64,000 nt of DNA from Spinellus fusiger (lineage: Eukaryota; Mucoromycota; Mucoromycetes; Mucorales; Phycomycetaceae), in NCBI GenBank assembly GCA_025094145.1, contig JALLLS010000032.1, positions 289,564 through 353,563 of the forward strand. The letters run 5' to 3'. The notes beneath the pieces were generated by a model. The model was not told the DNA's origin. It saw nothing but the letters and a program-made list of their open reading frames with translations, and did not search any database. Position numbers and translations under genes: made by a program. Positions 1 through 13,114 of this stretch are shown piece after piece (within the stretch, counting starts at the first letter, position 1; the number at the start of each line of letters is the position of its first letter).

Positions 1-1817
1 AGCTGCTGGACGGTGGAGAACACTTACCAGAAGAGATACTGGATGCAAGTAAAACAACAAAATCACTGGTTAATGTTGGCTGTGTAGATTCTCTATGACA
101 ATATTGTATCAACAGAATTTGTCTTTACCGAGACACAGTCAGACCATTATACACCTAAACCCACCCCTTCATGGTTTTCCAAACACAGAAACGACTCCAA
201 TGCCTCCCTTGGCGTAAGTACCCAGCATAGAATACTCACTGATGGAGTTAGAGTTCCTTAGCCCAGGATTTGTGCTCGAGACTAGAACACATCATGCAGG
301 CTGAGAATACATTCAGCTATAGGCGCACACTCAAACCTACCAATATGAGAGACATTCACTTGGCTTTTGCTTCCACCCTCCCACTGGCCTTGTCGGGTGT
401 CCGCACACGCCATCGTACGAGCAACAGCATCAGTGATTCTAATCCCCCTGTGAACACAGTCAACAGCAGTAGCAGCAGTAGCAGCAGCAGCATGGCCACC
501 TATGGAGGCACCAGCCAGAGTGGTGTGTACACTGTGAATGTAGCCAAGGCAGGCATTTTAGATCGGAAATACGATGTTGCTTTCAATGGTAAAAAAGCAA
601 GTGCCCGCAGTTGGAGGCCTGTGGGTGTGGCTCTGTGTGGCAGTCAATTATTCTTTTTTGCAGACACATCTTCTTTTCAGAGCTGGATTGATGCACAGAC
701 ACAACCTAAACCCACACCCGTCACTCGTCCTCGCAATCGCAGTCTTCCCCTTCCTCTCTCTCCTGCACCCTCCATTGAGCCCTCACAGTCCACCCTCACC
801 CTCTCCAGCACTCTTTCTTCTTTAGACAAAGTGGGGGGCTTACTGCAGCCTTATCAGATCTGTTCTCTTACGGATGCTATTTGTATTTATGACGAGAGTT
901 ATACTAAATACCCTCATGTGGCTCGGTTTATCACAGGAGATGGACAGCAGTTCTTGCTAAGGGCAGAGAATGATGAGGCATTGGAAGACTGGATGCTAAA
1001 GATCAACTATGCAGCAACACTCAAAACAGCTCATGTACGTCCACCGTCATGGGATGATGCAGCCGATCCAAGAGAGGAAAAGGTGGCAGAGAGGAGGAAA
1101 AAGGAGGAAAGAATGGCAGTGAGTTTGTTTGTTTGGTATATCATTAGTTAGAGTAGGAACACTATCATCATCAGCAATAACAGTAGCAGTATATATATAT
1201 ATATATATATAAAAGGAGAGAGAGAGAGAAAAGAGACGGTTACTCATTATAAAAACGCCTAGGCAAAGATCTACGACTATACACAAAGTATCAGAGATTA
1301 TCACGCAAGCCTTGACCAAGACCTACAATTACGGAGAAACCTCATGGTCCTTATACCTCTCCAGAAATCCACCAGGGACAGAATGATTGCATTGGCCCAT
1401 GTGGTAGCAAAGAAAGTTCGAGGCAAGAGGATTCAGCTCCAGCGATTGGAGTGCTATAGAGAATTCCTCGAGAAGGAAATGGCAGCACATCAGGCACAAC
1501 GCTACTTGGGCCATTTTCTTCCGCCTCGTATTATGCCTCCCTTTATGGCCAAAGGGTATTCAGAGACATCGTTTTTGCGTACACTGTCTGCACGTGAGTC
1601 AATGGAGACACTGTCTATTGCGCGGCGGGAGAGTACACTTCAGATCCGCTCTCCTCAAGACAAGTCGTTTCCAGAAGTGTCATGTCCTCTTCCATTGAAA
1701 GATGGGTTAATGATGGGCAATGAGGATAATAGCAGTCAGAGATCTACACTATTAGATGATTCCATGTCACATCGTCGTATGCTCTCTGACAGTACAGAAT
1801 CTCTATTATCATTATAG
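1..1817 (+). CDS. Sec7-PH Arf guanine-nucleotide exchange factor, 3' part
   Basis: The gene enters from the left edge. Visible exons are about 1-48, 116-213, 300-1118 and 1263-1817 (stop TAG), joined in frame by GT-AG introns. After a serine run (about 462-495) comes a PH domain of the PSD/EFA6/Syt1 type (PH_9 family), starting near KAGILDRKYD and ending near ALEDWMLKINYAA. It is followed by the helical tail typical of that family: YTQSIRDYHASLDQDLQLRR, then STRDRM and an LECYREFLEKE segment. In this family the PH domain plus tail lies C-terminal to a Sec7 domain that loads GTP on Arf GTPases at membranes; the Sec7 domain would lie upstream of the window and is not seen. The C-terminus is serine-rich and probably disordered. 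The family assignment is firm; the choice among Syt1-, Yel1- and EFA6-like orthologues is open. Confidence 0.8.
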
Positions 1818-3210
1818 CCAAGTATTTTATGTTTATTATTGAAGAAGAACAGGGAATTGAACTCTAGACTATTTTTAATACGTGTAAAGCAAAGTAGCAA
1901 GCACAGTATGGGGAAAATGAGGACATTTAGGAGCGTAATTTTTTTGAAAGGAAAAAAAAAACTATTTTTGATTATCAGTTTCAAAAACAGGTGTTTATTG
2001 CGATTGTTCCAAATGACTATTAAAAGTATTTATTAAAACACAAGTCATTGTGTTTTCTGTCAATTCTAGAGGATAACATACGACAGAAGAAAGGTCGGTA
2101 TGGACTCTATCAAAACCCTTTCTCTAGTCTAAAGGTAAGCCCGTGTTATCTGAATGAGATTGTAAAGTCTTCTCCGTCTATGATGAAATAATATTGCTGT
2201 CATTATTATGCAATAAGCATACTGAAAATAATAGATGACTACAGTAATTTAGATCATTAATATATATGTTTTTTTTTAATATTATGGTAAGACCATAATA
2301 CAAAAACCATATATTGAAAACAAAAGGAAAAAAAAACTAAATTATTTGGCATCGCATCACAATAGAAATATCTACACACCTAAAGATTTTTGAGATATAA
2401 AAATAAAATATGAATATCATTACGTAGAGAGTGATGGCCATTCATGTACCAGAAAAACCTTCAATTGAGATTGTTGATGGGTGGATGAAAGATAAGAGAG
2501 ACATCGAGGCAACAAGTCACTTGTGGAGACAAGAACCAACTCTGCTCAAAGGGGAATATTCAGTTTCCACTCCATCAATGAAATTATTCAAGTCCAAACA
2601 GCTCAACCTTAGGGACTCTGAAGACAGATACAGACTAGGAAGGTAGTTGAAAACATATTATCTATAAAGGAGAGGATAATCGCATTGAGGGGTATGACCA
2701 AGACGAGCAACTTTACAAGAAGAAACTGTTACCTCAAAAAAATTACAATGTCAGATACACTGATACTCTTTATCAAGAATAGGAGCATCCCTTGCACATA
2801 GGCTACAATGCCCTTTCAAAGGCTTTAATTGATTATCAGATGACAAAATAGCAGATAGAAAAGGATAATTGCAGGTAAAAGATGATATTCACTGACTTAT
2901 GGAAATTGTGGAAAATGGCCAAAGGTATGTAGTAATAAACTCAAAAGAAAAAGAAAAAAAGTAAACCAGAGACATGAGCATGAAGGTGAAGAGCAGGAAC
3001 AACAAAGGTAAAAGTGGATGTGATAACTACCTTATTGTAAACATTCGTTATTCTTTATCATCATAATCATCACCTCATTTATCAACATCAAATTGAATTG
3101 GATCGTATATTAATAGCATTAGTATAAATACCCTTCCAATTGTCAAAACTAACCTACAGTCTGATGTCTACATTACTCCTCCAAGTATCTTTTTTCTCCA
3201 AGTACAATAA
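1818..3210. other. Intergenic, A+T-rich, no supported gene
   Basis: No gene is recognised. A 71-codon open frame at 2431-2646 (+) has no recognisable domain and no convincing splice partners, so I do not call it. Positions 2371-2390 carry a copy of the dispersed CTACACACCYAAAG motif described separately. Poly-A and poly-T tracts are frequent. Confidence 0.6.
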
Positions 3211-4047
3211 CTAGTACTCTATTGCCTGTCTCTGTTCCTGTATGTTTTTTACAGATAATTTCTGAATAAAGACTGATATATCATTCTCATACATAAAGGC
3301 TTTCATTAGTTTAAGTGGTGGAAGAGACGCATGAGTAACAGGGCTGGTAAAAACATAACATTTAAGATCAGAGTCTTGCAAAAGAGGCAGATGAAATGAT
3401 TCAGAAGCTAGATTAAGAAGTGCTGGTGATTGAGAATTCCCTGCAGGAGACCATATTTTTTTATTCGTAGGCTTATTTTTAAGCCTATTGATCCCGGTGG
3501 CTGTACTGAATATTAAGCTAATCAGACAATTGAAAAGTGTCTCTGGAAATCCAAATAATAATAAAGAACAGTAGCAGGAGAATTAAGGCCATTATGTAAA
3601 AAGAAAGGGCGAGAAGACGGAAAGAAAGGTGAGATAAAATAGTCACCAACATTGCACAGAGACTGAAGAACATGTCTGATGTAGACAGTAGCAAAAGAGC
3701 CACTGGCACGAGGTAAAAGTAGAGGTGCAAACCAACACCATTGTAGTGCCAATTGCTGTCTAGGTGGATCCAGTATACTTAGTCTTTCTCTACCCTTGGG
3801 TGCAGTGAGAAAAGAGTAACAAACAACAGGAAACATGTGGTGTTTGAGAAAAAAAAAGAGATGATTGACTAGAGTCAACGAAAGAAAAGCCTAGAAGCAG
3901 GGATCACTCTGAGAACATACCATACCCTTGAAAGATCAAGAGTATTAGTAACAGTTGTTCTCCCAAAAACAGACAGCTAATGGTGTGAATGGATCTAACA
4001 CTGCCATACTGATAGCATCCAGCAGTCAAGTGGAAAAAAACATCTCT

Positions 4048-4914
4048 CTATGCTAAAGATGTATATAGTGGAAACCCAAGATAAATCAACGGATGAGTAG
4101 AATGCCTGTCGTGCCAACTGGTCATTCCATACTGTTCAAGAGCAGGTCGCCAAGAAGGCAAAGAAGTACCAGAAAGAGAAAAGGCTTGAGTCTTTGTAAA
4201 ATTGATTTTGGCATTGGATGCCTTACTGTATAGATTCAAATGTATCTGCAGTTTATGTAAATTATGCTAATCCTGTAAAAAGATCAGGGCATCATCAGTA
4301 TAGGCCAGTCGTTTGACAGGAGATGGTGGATCACCTTGACGCAAGCCTCTGTCTTGGGGTACCTGTAGGGATAAGAACCCATTGACATTGGCACGTATCT
4401 TGGTTCCAAAGAGGAGAACTGTGGTAGAGTTGACTAACTGTAATGGAAAGCCAAACCGAAGAAGAGAAGATAGATACAGAGAGTGAACACGGTCGTACGC
4501 TTTTTCTTGATCTATCATCACACCAATGCTACAAGACCAACATTTCTGGGTATCTTCCATCACTATATCATACCAACCAGGAGGGAAGATACCAGATACC
4601 AGAGCATCTTTGTACATTGCACTAACGAAATTTCCATAAATGTTGATGTTGAAAAACAAGAATGAGAATTTCATAAGGAATACCATCTGAGCCAGGACTA
4701 CTTCGACATGGTGTGCGTGAAACACCTATCAGAAGATTATCCATGGTGAATGGATCACATAGGTTGTCTTTATCTTTTCTATATTTATAGTAGATTCAAT
4801 GGGAATGACATATAGTGCAGCAGATAAGACAGATTCTTCAATTGGATCTGGAGTGTACAATTGTTTGTAAAAGCATTGAACAGCCTCAGTCTTCTCACTA
4901 AGAGTGGTACACAA
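4048..4914 (-). pseudogene. LINE ORF2 reverse-transcriptase region, broken
   Basis: Three minus-strand frames in order (4729-4914, 4267-4725, 4048-4239) spell a linker (EAVQCFYKQLYTPDP) and then RT motifs. Motif A is MIDQEKAYDRVH, motif B is GLRQGDPPSP, and motif C is AYTDDALIF, where YTDD replaces the usual YADD/FADD. The frame then breaks and resumes with YSKASNAKINFTKTQAFSLS, the normal continuation of LINE RT. Frameshifts and a stop make it non-functional, although the paired aspartates of motif C are still present. Confidence 0.75.
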
Positions 4915-5016
4915 GTTGTTAGTGGTGGGATGGCAGAGGCTAGGGATAGGTTGCTGCTGTTGCCTGGTGGCTACAGTGCGCTTCAGATACCCTGATGATG
5001 TCTCACCATGTTCCGT

Positions 5017-5307
5017 TCAATGATTTCCAGCCTTCAAAACAGAGAAAAGTCTATGCTGAAAAGTAGGTTTTGTAGCCAAAGCTGAGTTATCACAATAAAT
5101 ACCTATACCATGAGGTGTTGGGCCAAAAGAAAAGACTGTGGTAAGAAGAGCATGGTCTGTCCAAGCAGAAGAGATAAATTCCACATTTGAAGAGTGTATA
5201 AAAGGTGCCATGTCGTTGGATGAAAACATATAATCAATGCAAGAACTAGAATCTGCTTGACACAATGTAGGTAGAGGAATCATATTTGGAGCCGTGAGAC
5301 AGTTCAA
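5017..5307 (-). pseudogene. LINE ORF2 endonuclease (APE-type) C-terminal fragment
   Basis: The frame contains CIDYMFSSNDM and, about 20 residues later, WTDHALLTTVF. This corresponds to the C-terminal Asp/His motifs of apurinic-type LINE endonucleases (IDYIF...SDH). The N-terminal catalytic part is not readable. The fragment lies between the ORF1 remnant and the reverse-transcriptase remnant, the order expected for ORF2. Frames are broken on both sides. Confidence 0.6.
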
Positions 5308-5329
5308 GGTGCCGATCCTAAGAAGGTTG

Positions 5330-6519
5330 TTATATATACATATATATGCCTAAATGGCTTGGTGTCTTAATAGAGCAACCACTCCTAGTCTTTGTATATC
5401 TCAGTCGAGCATGTCTAAAGGCTTTCTTCACCCTTCTCTTAATCTGAGTCTTGGATGGTATTTTTGTCCTATCTACAACAGTAAGAAACTTATCTATTCT
5501 AATTGGGGAAGTTTTACTTAGTGTTGATGGTATTGGGGCTTCTGCCCTATCTACGGCATCAGCAAAGTACTTCATGTTATCGTCAGGGTCATCCTCTTCC
5601 TACTACTTCTCTTCCAAGGCTTTCTTCTCTCTCTTCTCTTCCAGGGACTATTTCTTATTATCCTCTTCTTTTCCTTTGTCCATCTCTGTCTGGGGAGAGG
5701 TACTAGTGACGAAAGGTATGTTCTTATCAGGTTTAATGAGCTCTGTAGTGGGTACTGACTGAACAACCTTAGGACGCTTGTGGCCCAAGTCATCTTTGTT
5801 TTTAGGACAATTGACTGCTGTATGTCCTTCTTCTTGACATTCATAACACATCCGTTTTGGGCGAGTGGGGCACTGTTCTCTTGCATGTGCCTCTTTATGA
5901 CAGTAGGAACCATGCTCGGGCATATCCTGCCACGTAACAAGAAAGTGCTTGAGCTATCATACCACTCTCCATGTTTCTCTACATGAAGTCCTACTTCCAG
6001 AACTTTTCTGTATAGTGTGAGGGATTCTAAAAGTCCTGCACTCACACTATCAGCATCATCAAAAGGAATGTCTTTAAGGGAGAGCTTGGTGACTTTACAG
6101 TCACCGGGGATAGCTGGGTAGGCCTTGAAGACCCTACCTCTAATTGCCAAGCTACTTCCTTCACAGGTAGTAAACACAGTGCTCCTTAGACTGAAGGATA
6201 CCATCCACGATCGTCTGGGATCTTTCTTTGTGAGTGGCCATGGTCAAGGCCATACTAATAGAAAAGGCCTTACGGGCCTCCCAGTAAAATTGAGAGGATA
6301 TCACTTTGGTGTTGGTGACGTTATAGAAGATATAAGGCTTCTTGCTAGAAGCCTGACACCAGATTCAAGGTAATGAGGCTGGAGCCTTTGAGAGAATTTC
6401 CACTGATGGTGTAAGAGGAACAGTCTTGTACTTTGCTGCTGCCGAGGACAAACAAAAAGGTATAGCATTACGCTGTTGTTTTGGTCCATGAGGTGTGTTG
6501 GGTGGGCTATGTGCACCAC
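5330..6519 (-). pseudogene. LINE ORF1 (gag-like) with CCHC zinc knuckles, frameshifted
   Basis: Open stretches in shifting minus-strand frames lie at 6301-6519, 5572-6204, 5648-5923 and 5330-5575. The 5648-5923 segment holds two zinc-knuckle-like motifs: one degenerate (CHKEAHAREQC) and one clean CX2CX4HX4C (CYECQEEGHTAVNC). A basic, lysine-rich region follows. ORF1 proteins of CCHC LINEs bind RNA and chaperone the retrotransposon particle. The frame change just before the zinc knuckles, plus later shifts, means no intact protein can be made. Confidence 0.65.
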
Positions 6520-6862
6520 TTGGCAAGTCTGAATTTTTAGAGAAAAGACAATTACCAGAAAATAAGAAACTAAAACCAGCTAAATGATAAAGAGCTAATG
6601 ATAACGATAGGGTTCACAGACTGAGATGTAGAATGGCGGCTACGGACAATAGCATAAACCATGGACTTTTTTTTGTATGGAAGTCAGTGACTTCAGTTTT
6701 ATTTACACACACAGGCTATCAGAAGGAGGGAGGAAGGAGAGAGAAAAATATATATCTATAAAAGGGCAAAATGAAATGAAATGAAAAAAAACTACTACAG
6801 AGTATTGCCTAGCTCTTGCTCTTCTGCCAGAATAGTCACCAAAAGGACTGCATGTTAGGCTA

Positions 6863-7962
6863 CTACAGTGGGTAGAAAAGGCTTGTTATCAAAAACAAGT
6901 CTCCAATGTGCTCTCCAAATGGCAGTAAAACTGAACTAATAATTTGGCAAGAGTACATAGACTCATATACGTTTTCGTATGGAAAAGATAGTGCAAAAAG
7001 AGCTTCAGAAATTGTTACAAAGGTGGGTGCATGTCCAAATTGAGATGACCACACATCAAACCAGACCTGCCACTTGAGTGGGCATTCGAATAAGAAGTGA
7101 AGAGAATCTTCAACAGGGTGGTTGCACAAGAGACAAGAGCTGGAGGTAAAAGTTGCAGGAATAAGAGAGTAAAGTTGTTGGCGCCAAGGCAGTTTACCAT
7201 AAAGTAGGCAAAACCACACATTGCGCGCTGAATACTATATTGGAAAGTACCAGAAGTCTTTCTACTGTAGTGCTATAAGAGGGTGGCTAAAAGAAGGAAC
7301 TGCTTGAGCAGGCAAAGCCAAGCGACAGTAAGAGCGAGAGCTCAATATGTGGATCGGGATTTTCCCTAATTTCAGGCAACTCACCACTGGGCTAAGATCG
7401 TAGATCCCTGGTCTTTGTTTATTTGAATCAACTGTCAGGGGAGGAAGACAACATATCACTAACAGAGCAGCTAAGAGAATTTTCCTTTTAGCATGGGCAC
7501 GACGAAGACGGAGAATCAAGCGTGGAGCTACTTGAAAATCTGCTACTGGCTTCCATCGAAGTCCCTGTAGAGCCGGATCAAAGAAAAATGCATCTCTAAC
7601 CAGAAGTTTTAGGTATCCAGGAGAGCCTTTAAAAGTCTCTGAGTTTACTTGCCAAACATCTTTCAACGGTAAGGTCAAGCATGTAGTTGGTGATAGAGAG
7701 CAGTTAAAGAGAGATCGGAGCAAAGCATCCATGGCTCTAAGCAAAGTGGCTAGAGAGATGAGGCCATTTTGTAAAAAGAAAGGGCGAGAAGAGGGAAAGA
7801 AATGTGAGGTAAAATAGTCACCAACATTGCACAGAGACTGAAGAATATTTCTGATGTAGATAGTAGCAAAAGAGCCACTGGCACGAGCATAAACCATGGA
7901 CAAAGACAGAAGGCTACCAACAAAGACATAAATCGCTGACATAGAATTGCAGCAACAATCAA
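6863..7962 (-). mobile_element. LINE copy B, 5'-truncated, RT tail and zinc-binding domain
   Basis: On the minus strand, frames at 7262-7942 and then 6863-7219 give the region downstream of the RT core. It ends with a zinc-binding RT-associated motif: CLLCNHPVEDSLHFLFEC (CX2C...HX4C, zf-RVT-like). Positions 7762-7890 are nearly identical to 3590-3720 of copy A. The N-terminal RT, endonuclease and ORF1 are absent, as expected for 5' truncation during target-primed reverse transcription. The 5' end runs directly into the tandem array at 7925-8445. Internal stops show it is inactive. Confidence 0.7.
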
Positions 7963-8445
7963 TGGTGCTGAATACAGTGTGTAGTCTGAATACTACAAAC
8001 TGTAAACACTCTCTACCGACATAGACTCACAACAACAGACAATGATGTAGGCCACAGACAAAGACAGATGGCCACAGACAAAGACAGACGGCCACAGACG
8101 GCCACGGACAGACCCATGAATCATTGACATGGAATTACAGCCATAGTTAGTAGCGTTGAATACAGCCTGCAGCCTTTAGCCTTTAGCCTTCAGACCACAA
8201 ACTGTAAACACTCTCCACTGACATGGACTAACAACCATGGACAATGATACATGCTATAGATTAAGACAGACGGCCATGGACAAAGACAGACGGCCATTGA
8301 CAAAGACAAAGACATGAATCACTGATATGGAATTACAGCCATAATCAGTGGTGTTGAATACAGTCTATAGCCTGCATACTACACACTGTAAACACTCTCC
8401 ACCGATATGGACTAACAACCACGGACAATGGCCATAGACATAGGT
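7925..8445. repeat. Satellite-like tandem array, about three units
   Basis: About three diverged units of roughly 130-200 bp follow one another, starting near 7928, 8117 and 8312. Each contains a segment like GGAATTACAGCCATA, then GTTGAATACAG, then ACTGTAAACACTCTC and a GGCCA(C/T)(A/G)GACAAAGACAGA block. That block is itself repeated two to three times per unit, so the array is nested. Unit length varies because the inner 20-bp block varies in number. It abuts LINE copy B. Confidence 0.75.
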
Positions 8446-10531
8446 TGGACCAGCAGTATTTGTATGAGAGAATAATATGTATATATAAGCATTGCAATGG
8501 CATTTCATAAATATAAAATGATTAGAAACATATATTAATGACAATTATTACTTGAACTTAAAAAGGGTTTCTTCTTCTACTTACTCATATTAGAAAGAGG
8601 CTGAATACTTTGCTGCACTTGAGGGTGGTGGTGTTATTGCCACTGTCTAGGAAAGGAACGAGTCAGACACTAAAACATCGGGTTCCAATCTATAGTCAGT
8701 GTCCATTTTTTTTACTCACAATTCTCGTCTCTTTCTTTTCAGACTTCATGTCTGATGTATTTTAGTATATCTTAGGAACAACGGACTAATAGGTGTTTTC
8801 ACTGCCTGTTTTTCTTTTCTTACCTTTTCTGTTTTTTATTCATCAGACCTGTTCTATTCTCTCTCTCACCCAAAAGAAAAGATACAATAATAGCCTACAG
8901 CACGGAAGAATGCACTAAGAATATTTCCGTTAAGTCAAGGTACGCGTATGTTTTCACTAGCCATGGTCAAGATAAAGCAATAGTACTTGATAAAACGCGT
9001 AGACAGAACACTTTTAAAACTATTTCTCTTGGTATTGAGTGCTTTTTTGATATTTTTGTTTATTAAAAAAGGAGAAGTTGACATTAAAAGTAGGAAAGAA
9101 AGAGAAAAAAATTGAGTCCTTGATTTTTCAGGCTTTTATGGTCAATCAAGACACTCATGTGGTTCTATTTGCTGCATACCCCTTAAGTCTAATATCGTTC
9201 CATCATTCTATAGACTGAGATACAAATTAAGGTCTCCTGTTTTGATCTCAAGATGACCTTTTCCACTTGACCGCTTCATTATTATGACTATAGTTCTATG
9301 AACTCTTTATAGATAGGCATTATACCTTCAACAGATAGAAATAATAGTGTCCTTTATCAGAAAGTAAATCTTTGAATGTGTAATTCATGTTGGTTTTTTA
9401 TACCTATCTTTATGCATATTTATTGGCTAAAAAAATAATAGTAACCAAATTTAGAAGAGAATGATGTGTGTTTGTCATATTGTTATTAACTATTATTAGC
9501 TTGAGAACAAGGCCATGAAAATTGTCGAGTTAAACGGACATCAATTCACAAATAGTGTCTATAGTGTATCCATGGATACCTTCCCTTATACTAGGCTAAC
9601 AGTGTCTTGTCTCATGTGAGTTTTAAGCAACATGTTATCTGCATAATTAAACAGCTATCTAGGTTGAGTAACTGATTTGATATTCCATACTATCAGCAAT
9701 AGTAAGTATGGTCTTTATTTGATTCATTATTTTAATTAGTCCTAAATAGATTTGATGTGTGTGGAGTGCCTCAATGTATTTATTCTAAGGTAATGCTACC
9801 AACTGAACGTATGTTAAAGTGAAATGAAATTCAATGAGTCTTACAACCCCACTATCCTATTGCTCTTTTAAATTTCACTATCTTACACCTTTATTGTCAT
9901 AAGTTCCATAGATCGATGATTAAATTTAAGCATCAATAATAATAAAATATCAAATAAGTGAATTCAGAGAGATTCTATTGATAATGTCAAGAGACATAGA
10001 AAGGCGTATAATCGAACAGCGACGCATAGAAAGAGGGGTGTCGGATACTAAAATAGAAAGACCTATTTGACTGAATTATGATATCCGATTCACACCGTCG
10101 AGCTTGTCTCTTTAACGCACAAATGCTCAATGTTCTGATTGTGCTGAGATGGCTGAGAAGGAAATATAAAAAAGACAATACACTCAGTAGGATTGCAGAG
10201 TGGGCTACTTCTTCTAATACCATAATCATCTTGTTTTGCTATAAAAATGGACATTCATCACTCTGTCAACAGAATAAGCCACAAAAAACACAGTCAATAG
10301 AAAAGAACAATTAGCAGAAAGAAACCAATAAAAAGTTTCTCTTGAATCTACCCCTACACACCCAAAGGTTTTTCTGACTTTTAAGAGGTAATACACTTTC
10401 TCTTCACAGAACGTTATTTTAAAATCAAAGTTCTGAGAATATCTAATTTCTTTTATTTCTTTTGTAGAATACCTCAATATCAAATTTGATCATCAATAAA
10501 TATATTGTTTATCATAATATTATAAATAATA
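8446..10531. other. Intergenic, A+T-rich, no gene seen
   Basis: No frame with a recognisable domain was found on either strand. The small frames around 9987-10483 look like chance openings. Positions 10354-10368 carry a copy of the CTACACACCYAAAG motif. The region ends at the left arm of the palindrome. Confidence 0.55.
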
Positions 10532-11444
10532 ATATAAAGTGACCTTCAATAAGTAATCGCTTTTTTCAAATGCTGATTTACTTTTCTTTTTCTTTTTTTC
10601 GTTTCATAATTTATCTTAATGGTGTTATAACTTCACAGAATCATTAGATAGAAACATGGAGATTTCAATAGATACATAGAAGAGCGTTTATAATACATAA
10701 CAGTAGTTTGGCTGTAAGCTTGTTTATTAATAACTATCAGTTGATGGCACCACCGCCCCGTGCTGGCAATGAGGGTGTCTGTCACCACCTTTGATATTTT
10801 GACCCATTTCAGCATCAGGGCCGCCTCCAACCTCTGTTTGGTGGAATACTTTATGTCCTTCCTAATGATATTCAATTAAGTCCACAGATGCTCCATTGGA
10901 TTGAGATCAGTATTGTAAGGGCCATTAAAGAGTCATTACTATACCATCAGCTACTCTCTCATTGAGTTGTCTTACTCGTATGGGGTCTAGCATTGTCCTC
11001 CTGTAGGTAGTAACTGACTCCAGGGTTTATGAGAGAGATGTATGATTTGGGGGCAGTAGACTTCTCCCAAGACATTGATATGCTTGTTGGATTTTATTCT
11101 GCCTACTACTACTACTACTACGATTCATCTCCCAACCCCCTCCTCACTAAATTAGCCTATACCATCACTCCAAACCCATTGTGTCAAGGTGTATCTTCAA
11201 GTTTGGTCTTGATACCTTGATGGCCATGTCTGCTATGATGGCCTCTTTTGTCTGATGGGAATCACTGACTACTGTTTTTCTCAACCACCAGAGAGCCCTG
11301 TCATTCAATTTTCTTTTTCGAGAACTCTTGGGAGAAGCCATTACCAAGCATGTCTTCTTGAGGTGCCTCACCATGTCCTCTACAGTGATAGAAGGGATGT
11401 TGAACCTATGAAATGTCTCGGCCAAGATGTTGCTGTTGCTGTTG
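10532..11444 (-). repeat. Palindrome 1, left arm (913 bp)
   Basis: This arm is the reverse complement of 13115-14027. Both arms are exactly 913 bp, and every stretch compared matched, including all overlapping frames. Homology starts at ATATAAAGTGACC (10532) and ends inside a GTT/GCT run at 11444. The arm carries a broken Tc1/mariner transposase on the minus strand, so the two copies are transcribed away from the centre. Flanking bases differ on both sides of each arm. Confidence 0.95.
10633..11425 (-). pseudogene. Tc1/mariner-type transposase remnant, left copy
   Basis: Identical in translation to the right copy at 13134-13926 (see there for domains). Read on the minus strand, frames at 11165-11425 (helix-turn-helix part) and 10633-10875 (C-terminal part) are separated by stops and a CTA/TAC trinucleotide run. 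It cannot make a full transposase. Confidence 0.75.
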
Positions 11445-13114
11445 TTCAGGACCTTATAGAGAATAGTTAAATGTATTCTGATGTTAGTATCCTTTCTATA
11501 TATATAAAGAGTTTGAGAAACATGTTAATGGTGTTGGATGATTGAGACATAAAAATTAGTTTTATGAACAGAAAAAACAATAGCATATGTTATTTTTTTA
11601 GTATAAAAATAACTTTTATTGAAAAATATGATAATCTAATAGTTATAGATTTATTTGATTATTTTAAATATTTATAATTATCTACTTGTAATCTATTAAT
11701 TATATTACTTATTTTGTTTCTAATACATGGGTTTTGCATTGTGGTCTTACCATAGTACTCTTCCTTGTTTATAGCATACAGAAAGGTTCTTCACAGTTGC
11801 AGCAGAAATATTTTTACATGGCTATGATGATAATACAACAATCAAATATGTCAACAGTAAAGATAAAATTTTATTCTATTAATATTGTAAAAACAAACAT
11901 ACACATAGTATGATCACAATAATAATAACAGTTCCTTAATTTTCATGCATATATATTGATATTATAAGAGAAATATTCATTCATTAGATGTTGACAAGTT
12001 TTTTTTTGTATATAGAAAATATATTATTTCTTGATAGATATTATTGATAAAAATAAATAGTAAACAGTAATACAACTTTTGTAGTATAACATGAAATTCT
12101 TTTCTTTATATAGATAGGGTTTACATGTATGATGCTATATACAATACATTATTTGATCTCTAATAAATACTTAAGTTCTAGCATGAACATGCCTATATAT
12201 TATAGAGTGTTTCCAGAACCATAGAATATACATGATTAGAACATATATTGTTTCTCATGTGCTTAAACTATAGCTCATCAAACTAAATCACGACGCATTA
12301 TTCCTAATGGGTCTAGTGAGAATATCTATGAGCTAATTACAGATGCATTATTGAATATCTATTAGGTATCAGAGGCTTTGTTTTATACATTAAGGATAAC
12401 AGGACTAACTTAGAAATAAAACAGGCCACTGATGACAATAAGCGTATTTTTATATATATTTATATATCTTTCTTTTTTGTTGTAGCAACTCGGGAAGTTC
12501 ATTACATTGGGTTGATCTACGCTTAACATGAGTTTAATGGCATATACTGCCTATTAATGATTTGTGGACAGTGGTTTATCTTTCATATATACAGTCATTT
12601 TATAGATCATCTACGTGGTTCTTAATAAGACGTATGTATTTTCATATGGGCAAGACATCAGATAAGATCTTGTAAAGAATTAATAATAATAAAAAATCAC
12701 GAGCAAAATTTTATTCAGAGACATCACTAGGAGTCGGAAGCCATTTCAATTACTACTCATCTTTGGTGTAAATGTAGCTTAAAACATTATCATTATTATG
12801 ACTGTGGAGTATGTATGATAAAAATAAAGCCCATAGTAATATTTTTTTACTGAAAATAGTATTATGTATATTCGAAAGATGATTATAAAGATTATATGCT
12901 GAATATTATAGATGATGGCCATGCTATATGAAATCTGTCAATCACATAGAGAAATAGTCAAAGCATACCTGTGATAATTTTTTCATGTTATTGCTATTTA
13001 TTGTTATGATAATAGGTAATATATAATAATATACAATTATACAAAGATTATATTTTGATATGTATTTTGATATATATATTCTTCTTTTGCTCGCTTTTGT
13101 TTCAACACTAACAG
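11445..13114. other. Spacer of palindrome 1 (1,670 bp)
   Basis: Very A+T-rich, single-copy by eye, and without a recognisable gene on either strand. It contains no second half of the transposase: the sequences next to the inner end of each arm differ from each other. If the locus is transcribed through, this would be the loop of a long hairpin. Confidence 0.7.

Larger units (their letters stand above)
3211..6520 (-). mobile_element. Degenerate LINE retrotransposon, copy A
   Basis: On the minus strand, from 6520 down to 3211, fragments appear in canonical LINE order. First comes an ORF1/gag-like region with CCHC zinc knuckles, then an endonuclease C-terminal fragment, then a reverse-transcriptase region, then a post-RT region. 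Frames are broken many times by shifts and stops, so the copy is dead. Its 3' portion (about 3590-3720) is a near-copy of 7762-7890 in LINE copy B, on the same strand. Below 3518 one frame stays open to a stop at 3211 and may be a diverged ORF2 end. The layout resembles the Grem-LINE1 elements described in Mucoromycota, but that assignment is inference. No poly-A tail or target-site duplication was identified. Confidence 0.75.

Noticed and set aside
2431..2646. 71-codon plus-strand frame
   Set aside because: No domain, no neighbours in frame, and lies in repeat-rich DNA; could be a fossil transposon piece but unsupported.
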